64,000 bases of DNA from Streptomyces sp. SID12488 (GTDB taxonomy: Bacteria; Actinomycetota; Actinomycetes; Streptomycetales; Streptomycetaceae). The translations under genes were made by a program, and so were the position numbers. Positions 58,545 to 64,000 of the stretch are shown in pieces (the stretch's first letter is position 1; every line of letters begins with the position of its first letter). The notes beneath the pieces are model-generated. The model was not told the origin of the DNA. It did not search any database and saw nothing but the letters and a program-made list of their open reading frames with translations. The stretch covers positions 124,001 through 188,000 of the forward strand of contig NZ_JAAGLT010000012.1 in NCBI RefSeq assembly GCF_010548275.1, written 5' to 3'.

Positions 58545-59201
58545 GTGACGGATGGCTACGAGGTTCCGGGCGCCACGGCGACGGTTCTGCTGTCCGCCGT
58601 CGTGCTCCGGGTCACCGCACTCGCGGACCGGCTCGGTGTGTCGCACGCCGAGGTCTTCCACACCGGGCGGCTCTCCGCCGCGTCCGGTGTTCCGGAGAGC
58701 GTCGTCAAGGCCCTGCTGAGCGGGCAGAGCGCCGGCGAACCCGATCTCCAGGCCCGTTTCCTGCAGCGACTGGGACTGCTGCGCCGCACGCGCCTCAAGC
58801 CGAACGGCCGCAAGTACACGCAGCAGGAGATCGCCGACGGCGCCGGAATGTCGCGCCAGCAGGCGGGCGCCCTCATCAACGGCGACCGGCGCCCCACCAT
58901 GGAGCACTGCGACGCCATCCAGCGCTTCTTCAGAGTGCACGCCGGTTTCCTCAGCGCGGAGGATCCCGAGGCGCTCGCGGGCGCCCTCCAGCGCTCCGAA
59001 CAGGAGCTTCTGCAGCGACTCGCCGACCGTGACCGCGAGGCGGCGAAAGCCGCCGGCGACCCGCTGGAGCGGCTGCTTCAGGACCACGGCGTCCGCGGAA
59101 TCGCCTGGCGGGCCGCGCAGCTGCCCTCCGACCAGCACCGCGACAAGGTCGCCGAGTGGCTGGACATGCTTCTGGAGAGCGTCAAGCGGCCGGAGTCGTG
59201 A
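58545..59201 (+). CDS. XRE-type HTH regulator of a three-gene module
   Basis: 218 residues from a GTG with TAGGAGA upstream. The HTH lies about residues 85-130: KYTQQEIADGAGMSRQQAGA, then LINGDRRPTMEHCDAIQRFF. The N-terminal 75 residues and the charged C-terminal helices (RSEQELLQRLADRDREAAKA) are not assigned. Its stop overlaps the start of an HExxH protease gene, followed by a membrane protein gene. This HTH/protease/membrane cassette recurs in Streptomyces genomes as I recall; no role is known to me. Confidence 0.85.
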   Translation: MTDGYEVPGATATVLLSAVVLRVTALADRLGVSHAEVFHTGRLSAASGVPESVVKALLSGQSAGEPDLQARFLQRLGLLRRTRLKPNGRKYTQQEIADGAGMSRQQAGALINGDRRPTMEHCDAIQRFFRVHAGFLSAEDPEALAGALQRSEQELLQRLADRDREAAKAAGDPLERLLQDHGVRGIAWRAAQLPSDQHRDKVAEWLDMLLESVKRPES

Positions 59202-59761
59202 TCCGAGGGATGACTGTGAACATCGGCAAGGAAATGCGCCGTCTGTGCGGCGAGTTGGTGACCGAGCTGAGTCTCCCGGCACCAGCCGAACCCGCCGACC
59301 TCTACGCCGCGCTGTGCGACGCCATGAGCAGACGCCGCGGCCGTCCCGTCCTGTTCCGCGCGGCTCCCTTCCCGCCCGGAACGGCCAGCGGGCTGTGGCT
59401 CGACATGGCCGACCAGGACCTCATCGTGGTCGAGGAACGCACCGCGCCCGACCACCAGTTGGTGATCCTCGGGCACGAGCTGTGGCACATGCAGGCCGGG
59501 CACTGCGGCCACCACGTCGAGGGCGCGGCGGTCGCCGCCCGGCTGCTCAGCGACACCGCGGACCTCCAGGCCACGATCCGCAAGGTGGCCGCCCGCACCC
59601 GCTCCGACCTCGCCGACGAGCAGGACGCCGAAAGCTTCGGCCTGCTGCTGGCGAGCAAGTGCCGTACGTGGCTCGCCGGTTCGGCGCGGCAGCCGGTGCG
59701 GCGCGATCAGCTCGCGGGCCGCATCGAGGCCTCCCTGGGCTATCGCGGGCCACAGAGCTGA
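59198..59761 (+). CDS. ImmA/IrrE-like (M78-type) HExxH metalloprotease
   Basis: 187 residues if it starts at the GTG overlapping the HTH stop (ATG 59210 and GTG 59216 are alternatives). The zinc motif is HELWHMQAGHCGHH with His93, Glu94 and His97, preceded by QDLIVVEERTAPDHQLVILG. In ImmA/IrrE systems such a protease cleaves a paired XRE repressor in response to a signal; the HTH protein encoded just upstream is the obvious substrate. The C-terminal region (DEQDAESFGLLLASKCRTWL) likely supplies the third zinc ligand or substrate contact. Confidence 0.82.
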   Translation: MIRGMTVNIGKEMRRLCGELVTELSLPAPAEPADLYAALCDAMSRRRGRPVLFRAAPFPPGTASGLWLDMADQDLIVVEERTAPDHQLVILGHELWHMQAGHCGHHVEGAAVAARLLSDTADLQATIRKVAARTRSDLADEQDAESFGLLLASKCRTWLAGSARQPVRRDQLAGRIEASLGYRGPQS

Positions 59762-59774
59762 GGCGGCGCCCGCC

Positions 59775-60956
59775 GTGAACGACTCCAGTTACTACGTGCC
59801 GTCCACCGCGATGGTGATCGTCCTCCTCCTCAAGGGCCGGGCGGTGCTGCGCGCCTGGCGCGACCCACTGCTGCGGTCGGTGTACGCGCTGCTCCTGCTG
59901 TCCGTGCTGGTGTTCTTCTTCGCGGCCCCGCCGACCATCGCGTGGGTCAACCACGTCACCGCCGTCCCGAACTTCTCGGCGCCGCTGGTGTACTGCCTGC
60001 TGAGCGCCTTCAGCGCCTCCTGCCTGGTGCTGATCATCAACTGGCGCGGCGGCCCGCCCGAGGCCACCCGGCGCGCATCTCGGCGCTGGATCGCCGGGTA
60101 CGCGGTGGTCATCCTGGCCACGGCCGCCCTGTTCGCGCTCGGGGACGCGCCCGAACAGCGCCTGCGCGACTTCGACACGCACTACGCCAACACCCCGTTC
60201 ATCCGCGAGATGATCGTGCTGTACCTCGTCGCGCTCACGGCCTCGAACATCGCGATGAACATGGTGTGCTGGCCGTGGGCACTCCAGGTGCACGGCTGGC
60301 TACGGGTGGGGCTGCTCGTCATCGTGGCCGGTTTCTTCTGCAACATCGCCTTCGCGGCCACCAAGCTGACGGCCGTGATCGCCCGCTGGAACGGCGAGAA
60401 CCTCGACTATCTGAGCACCTACGTCGCCCCCGCGATGGCCGCCTCCGCGGAGATCGTCACCGCGGCCGGCTTCTTCATCCCGCTGGCCTTCCAGCGCGTC
60501 GGGGACGTGTGGAGCACCTGGTCGACGTACCGCCGTCTGAGCCCGCTGTGGCGGGAGCTCGCCCCCCTGTCGGACCACGGCGACCGTGCGGTCCGGATCG
60601 CCTGGTGGTCCCCCGCCGAACTCCAGGTCACCCAGCGGGAGTCCGACATCCACGACGGCATGCTCAGCCTGTACCCGTACTTCGACCCGGCCGTCCGCAC
60701 CCGGGCCTACGAAGCCGCCCGCACCTCAGGGTCCTCCCCCGAGGGAGCCCGGGCCGAGGCGGACGCGGCGATGGTGACAGCGGCCTTACGGGCCCGGGCG
60801 GCGGACCCGGAGGGCACGGTCGTCAACGCGGCGGCGACAGGGGAAGGCGGAGCCCCGGCAGCCGAGGGCCCCCGCGACCTGGTCGCCATGTCCCACGCCC
60901 TGCGCCGGTCCCCGGTGGTCGCGGCGGTACGAGAAGGAGCGGTGGCCTGGCAGTAG
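59775..60956 (+). CDS. Polytopic membrane protein (MAB_1171c / DUF6545-type), TTA codon
   Basis: 393 residues, GTG start 13 bases after the protease stop. Seven predicted helices between residues 5 and 240 (VYALLLLSVLVFFFAAPPTI, LVYCLLSAFSASCLVLIINW, WIAGYAVVILATAALFAL, MIVLYLVALTASNIAMNMVC, LRVGLLVIVAGFFCNIAFAA, MAASAEIVTAAGFFIPLAF). The cytoplasmic C-terminal part resembles DUF6545 (YRRLSPLWRELAPL, SDIHDGMLSLYPYFD). Codon 338 is TTA (60786-60788), so full translation needs bldA tRNA. It completes the HTH/protease/membrane module and could be its signal receptor. Confidence 0.8.
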   Translation: MNDSSYYVPSTAMVIVLLLKGRAVLRAWRDPLLRSVYALLLLSVLVFFFAAPPTIAWVNHVTAVPNFSAPLVYCLLSAFSASCLVLIINWRGGPPEATRRASRRWIAGYAVVILATAALFALGDAPEQRLRDFDTHYANTPFIREMIVLYLVALTASNIAMNMVCWPWALQVHGWLRVGLLVIVAGFFCNIAFAATKLTAVIARWNGENLDYLSTYVAPAMAASAEIVTAAGFFIPLAFQRVGDVWSTWSTYRRLSPLWRELAPLSDHGDRAVRIAWWSPAELQVTQRESDIHDGMLSLYPYFDPAVRTRAYEAARTSGSSPEGARAEADAAMVTAALRARAADPEGTVVNAAATGEGGAPAAEGPRDLVAMSHALRRSPVVAAVREGAVAWQ

Positions 60957-60976
60957 AGGCTGCGCTGCCGTTTTCA

Positions 60977-61047
60977 GGGGCGCGGGGCTGTGTCGATGTG
61001 CGGCTCCGCCGCGTGGGCGCGACAAGCCAGGACGGCGCCGCAGCCGC
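60977..61047. repeat. Dispersed Streptomyces intergenic repeat
   Basis: GGGGCGCGGGGCTGTG, ATGTGCGGCTCCGCCGC and GTGGGCGCGACAAGCC, the best-preserved of three related copies in the window (others about 18205-18260 and 36198-36250). It lies between convergent genes. Confidence 0.6.
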
Positions 61048-61051
61048 AAAA

Positions 61052-62062
61052 CTACGTCGCACTACGCTCACTGACCTCCCGCAAGCCCTGTTCCATCACC
61101 TGCGCGGGCCGCCCGTCGACCAACAACTCCCGCCAGTGCTCCCGGCTCCAGTCGGCCGGCGCGCTCCCCCCGGTGAACTCCTCCACGAGCGCCACGAACC
61201 GTGCCGGATCACTGTGGAACGGAAAATGCCCCGCCCCCTCGAAAATCTCCAGCCGGCTCCCCGGCATCGCCTCGTGCGCCCCGTACGCGTGCCGCACCGG
61301 CACCACGCTGTCCCGGTCGCCCCACAGCAGCATCGTCGGCATGCCCTCGGTGAGATAGCACCGGTCGAGCATCGTCACGACCTGCCCGCGCCAGTCGACC
61401 ACCGCACGCAACGTACGGATGAAGGCGTTGCGCGAGGTCTCGTCGGGCAACGCGTCCACGAGAGTCAGCAACTCGGGCGCGTCCCGGCCCAGATCCGTGT
61501 CCAGAAGCTTCATCAACCCTACGACGAGCCCCACTTGGAGCCGCATCCCGGGCAACCGCAGAGCGGAGAGCGCGAGATGGGCGCCGGGCAGCGAGACCGC
61601 CCGCAGGACCGGGTTGACCTCGCGGCCCACACCGCCCGCGCTGACCAGGATGAGCCGCTCGGTGCGCTCGGGGAACTGGTAGGCGAACTGCATGGCCACC
61701 CCGCCGCCGAGGGAGTGTCCGACGAGTGTCGCGGACTCGATGCCGAGCGTGGTGAGCAGATCGCGCACACCGTTGGCGTAGGCGGCCACCGAGTAGTCGG
61801 CGCGGGGCTTGTCGGAGGCGCCGTGGCCGAGCAGGTCGGGGGCGATCACGGTGTGGCTGCGGGCGAGGTCGGGGATCAGCTCCGCCCAGGTCGCCGAGGA
61901 GTCCCCGATACCGTGGATCAGGACGAGGGCGGGGCCCTCGCCGGCCATACGGAAGGCCCGGCGGTACCCGTGCACGACGCGGTACCGCAGTTCCAGTTCG
62001 TCGTCGCCGACCGGTCGCAGCCGTACGGCGCGTGCCGGTCCGTGACGCGGGATGTCCGTCAC
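61052..62062 (-). CDS. Alpha/beta hydrolase
   Basis: 336 residues from the GTG at 62062 (GGGAGG seven bases before); a GTG at 62071 is also in frame but abuts the site. Oxyanion segment LIHGIGDSSATWAELIP, nucleophile in LVGHSLGGGVAMQFAYQFPE, acid in LLWGDRDSVVP and His in GAGHFPFHSD. Hydrolase or lipase of unknown substrate. A cap domain lies between the nucleophile and acid (VVGLMKLLDTDLGRDAPELL). Divergent from the 62278 gene. Confidence 0.87.
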   Translation of the reverse strand: MTDIPRHGPARAVRLRPVGDDELELRYRVVHGYRRAFRMAGEGPALVLIHGIGDSSATWAELIPDLARSHTVIAPDLLGHGASDKPRADYSVAAYANGVRDLLTTLGIESATLVGHSLGGGVAMQFAYQFPERTERLILVSAGGVGREVNPVLRAVSLPGAHLALSALRLPGMRLQVGLVVGLMKLLDTDLGRDAPELLTLVDALPDETSRNAFIRTLRAVVDWRGQVVTMLDRCYLTEGMPTMLLWGDRDSVVPVRHAYGAHEAMPGSRLEIFEGAGHFPFHSDPARFVALVEEFTGGSAPADWSREHWRELLVDGRPAQVMEQGLREVSERSAT

Positions 62063-62277
62063 ACCGCTCACCTCCCCGCTTCCAGTGCCCTGGACTCCTT
62101 GCCGAAAATCCTTTCCCTTCAGCGTAGAACCCCATTCTCACCAGGCGTTTCGAGGAGGTTTCGCCTCCGCTAACCGAGCGAACCGACCTGTGCGGAAGCG
62201 GGATTGTCAGTGGCGGGCGGCAAGCTGGGAGGTGCAGGGATGAGCAGAGATGACGCCGACATGGGGAGAGCCGTCCG

Positions 62278-62505
62278 ATGCCGACCGCCGTACTGACCGA
62301 CCGTGAGCGCACCGCCGTACAGGCCTACTTGCGGCTGCTGCACACCGTCCGCGCAGCCTTCGACGTACCGCCGGGGAGCCACCGGCCCCCCGTCGTGCCG
62401 CCCGCCGTTCTCGCGGAGGCGGAGGCGGCCCTGGCGGAGGCGGGTCTGACGGGCAACGAGGAGAGGTTCTTCCGGTTGCTCAGACAGGCTGGTGCGGCAC
62501 ACTGA
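62278..62505 (+). CDS. Small hypothetical helical protein
   Basis: 75 residues, ATG with GGGAGAG seven bases before. Ala/Glu-rich helices (ERTAVQAYLRLLHTVRAAFD, then AEAEAALAEAGLTGNEERFF), no Cys. Not recognised. Its 3' end overlaps the convergent phosphopantetheinyl transferase by 26 bases. Confidence 0.6.
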   Translation: MPTAVLTDRERTAVQAYLRLLHTVRAAFDVPPGSHRPPVVPPAVLAEAEAALAEAGLTGNEERFFRLLRQAGAAH

Positions 62506-63208
62506 CCGCCGTCGCCAGCAGCCCCTGCCGCACGGTCCAGCGTCCGTCGAAGTGACCGAGTTCCCGGCCGTCGACGATCGGTCCGGGCACCAGCAGCCGG
62601 GCCCGGAAGGTGCCGTACGGGTGCGAGCCGGAGGCGGCCGTGAACTCGATGTCGGCCTCGCTGAAGTCCAGCCACCTGCCGGTGAGCGGGAACCACGCCT
62701 TGTAGACCGCCTCCTTGGCGCTGAACAGCAACCGGTCCCAGTGCACGCGGTTTCCGTGCGCGCCGGGGCCGTCCGCCGTCAGCGCGCGCAGGTGCGCCAC
62801 TTCCGTGGGCAGGGCCACGGAGTCGAGGACGCCTTCGGGCAGCGGCTGGTGGGGTTCGGCGTCGATGCCGACGGAGGCCAGGTCGGTGGCGCGGACCAGT
62901 GCGGCGGCGCAGTAGCCCTCGCAGTGCGTCATGCTGCCGACCAGGCCGGCCGGCCACTGCGGGGCGCCCCGCTCACCGGGCAGTACGGGCTGCGGCGGCA
63001 CGCCGAGCTTCTCCATGGCCCGGCGTGCACACGCGCGGACGAGGGTGAACTCGCGGACGCGCTTGGGCACCGCCCGCGCTACGAGCGCCGCTTCCTCGGG
63101 GTACAGCGTCGCGCCCCCGGGCCCACCGGCGCCGTACGCGCCGTCGATTGTCTCGTCACCGTACGTTTCCACGGCCACCACCGTGGCCGGAAGCAGCTCC
63201 TCGATCAT
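62480..63208 (-). CDS. 4'-phosphopantetheinyl transferase (Sfp/EntD type)
   Basis: 242 residues, ATG with GGAGG nine bases before. Conserved motifs: GLVGSMTHCEGYCAAALV, VGIDAEPHQPLP (Mg2+-binding Asp/Glu) and WDRLLFSAKEAVYKAWFPLT (W-x-FSxKE-xxYK-xxx). It attaches 4'-phosphopantetheine from CoA to carrier proteins of polyketide, peptide or siderophore synthases, so it can serve distant clusters. The hydrophilic N-terminal half is normal for the EntD branch. Its start lies inside the downstream end of the phosphoesterase gene (53-base overlap). Confidence 0.95.
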   Translation of the reverse strand: MIEELLPATVVAVETYGDETIDGAYGAGGPGGATLYPEEAALVARAVPKRVREFTLVRACARRAMEKLGVPPQPVLPGERGAPQWPAGLVGSMTHCEGYCAAALVRATDLASVGIDAEPHQPLPEGVLDSVALPTEVAHLRALTADGPGAHGNRVHWDRLLFSAKEAVYKAWFPLTGRWLDFSEADIEFTAASGSHPYGTFRARLLVPGPIVDGRELGHFDGRWTVRQGLLATAVSVPHQPV

Positions 63209-64000
63209 CGGATCCGACCTCCATCGGCAGTATGCGGCGCAGCCTTCCCGGGTCTCCCGGGCGCTTCTGCCATTCGCGGGGGTAGCCCACTGACACTTCT
63301 TCGAAGCGGACGCCCTCGTGCCAGGTGGTCCGAGGGATGTGCAGATGGCCGTAGACCATGGTCGCGACGCGGAACCGGCGGTGCCAGTCGGCGGTCAGCG
63401 TGGTGCCACACCACATCGCGAACTCGGGGTGCCACAGCACGTCCGTCGGATGCCGGTCCAGCGGATAGTGGTTGACGAGCACCGTCGGCAGGCCCTCGGG
63501 CAGCTCGGCGAGCCGCCGCTCGGTCTGGGCCACCCGGGCCCGGCACCAGGCCTCACGGGTCGGATAGGGGTCGGGGTGCAGGAGGTACTCGTCGGTGCAG
63601 ACGATGCCCGTGCTCTCCGCGTACGCGAGCCCCTCCTCCTTGGTCGCGCAGCCCCGCGGCAGGAAGGAGTAGTCGTAGAGGAGGAAGAGCGGCGCGACGG
63701 CGACGGGGCCGCCGGGGCCCTCCCACACGGGGTACGGGTCCTCGGGCGTCGTCACACCCAGCTCACGGCACAGGTCGACCAGGTGTTCGTAGCGGGCGAC
63801 TCCACGCAGGGTGACCGGGTCCTTGGGGTGGGTCCACAGCTCGTGGTTGCCGGGTGCCCAGATCACCTTGCGGAACCGGCCGGCAAGGGTTTCGAGGACC
63901 CAGCGGATGTCGGCCACCGACTCCGACACGTCGCCGGCGACCAGCAGCCAGTCGTCGTCCGTCTCCGGGTGCATCTGTTCGACCAGGGTGCGGTTCTCCG
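63156..64000 (-). CDS. Calcineurin-like metallophosphoesterase (5' end outside window)
   Basis: At least 281 residues are visible; the frame is open past 63974 to the window edge, so the real start, with the first Asp/His metal motif, is probably beyond it. Visible motifs: LLVAGDVSE (GDxxD-like), WAPGNHELWT (GNHE), LVNHYPLDRH and VYGHLHIPRTTWHEGVRFEE (GHxH). Metal-dependent phosphoesterase of unknown substrate. Its 3' end overlaps the phosphopantetheinyl transferase start by 53 bases, suggesting co-transcription. Confidence 0.9.
   Translation of the reverse strand, partial: ENRTLVEQMHPETDDDWLLVAGDVSESVADIRWVLETLAGRFRKVIWAPGNHELWTHPKDPVTLRGVARYEHLVDLCRELGVTTPEDPYPVWEGPGGPVAVAPLFLLYDYSFLPRGCATKEEGLAYAESTGIVCTDEYLLHPDPYPTREAWCRARVAQTERRLAELPEGLPTVLVNHYPLDRHPTDVLWHPEFAMWCGTTLTADWHRRFRVATMVYGHLHIPRTTWHEGVRFEEVSVGYPREWQKRPGDPGRLRRILPMEVGSDDRGAASGHGGGRGNVR

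Overview
The window is high-GC actinobacterial DNA that reads as a Streptomyces chromosome. Signs are an SsgA-like sporulation protein, a WhiB-like protein, rare TTA (bldA-type) leucine codons, many GTG/TTG starts, Tat and lipoprotein signals, and the GC-rich 'CGGCTCCGCC' dispersed intergenic repeat. From memory, the order fadAB - endonuclease V - ssgD - ABC-F - DDAH - Wbl - small laccase - pca resembles the S. coelicolor SCO673x to SCO669x region in reverse; this was not checked by alignment. No tRNA, rRNA, CRISPR array or intact insertion sequence was seen.

Layout. 1-2904: two secreted peptidases (M14 carboxypeptidase, S15 X-Pro peptidase). 2905-8222: a fatty-acyl-CoA operon (CoA-transferase, thiolase, FadB-type multifunctional enzyme) facing a saccharopine-dehydrogenase-like reductase across palindromic operators. 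9452-18179: housekeeping and developmental genes: endonuclease V, a YCF48-like secreted protein, SsgD-like protein, an antibiotic-resistance-type ABC-F protein behind an attenuator-like leader, DDAH, an acyl-ACP desaturase under a large palindrome, a Wbl protein and a VOC protein. 18312-25362: LacI regulator, small laccase, and a divergent pair of large secreted redox/sugar proteins (ThuA-glucose dehydrogenase; cupredoxin-Ig-DUF1080). 25434-27586: divergent LigD-type polymerase and ATP-dependent DNA ligase.

27590-35040 is an accessory patch: a frameshifted DinB gene, istB, IS1182 and another DDE transposase remnant, a LysR/EamA pair, a two-component system and a VanZ protein. 35072-41976: DUF3048 lipoprotein, IclR, and the protocatechuate branch of the beta-ketoadipate pathway (pcaV divergent from pcaHGBL). 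42252-52616: LuxR-type ATPase regulator lacking its DNA-binding domain, an MFS remnant, DUF2510 protein, TetR facing PAP2 and a DMT-type permease, LURP-one protein, and Tat-exported phospholipase C. 53029-57529: vanillate demethylase (vanA, a 62-residue protein, vanB), then an ABC importer whose permease has collapsed. 57607-60956: an orphan MmyB-type sensor domain facing a three-gene module (HTH, HExxH protease, TTA-containing membrane protein). 61052-64000: alpha/beta hydrolase, small hypothetical, phosphopantetheinyl transferase, metallophosphoesterase (cut by the window end).

A functional thread is lignin-derived aromatic catabolism. The secreted laccase could help release aromatics, VanAB converts vanillate to protocatechuate, and PcaHGBL opens and processes the ring. 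The final steps (pcaIJ, pcaF) are not next to pcaHGBL, although a generic thiolase lies at 5616-6830. The strongest candidates for undescribed biology are the TTA-controlled HTH/protease/membrane module, the small Cys/His protein inside the van operon, the ABC-F leader with its three-codon peptide, and the laccase/dehydrogenase/cupredoxin group.
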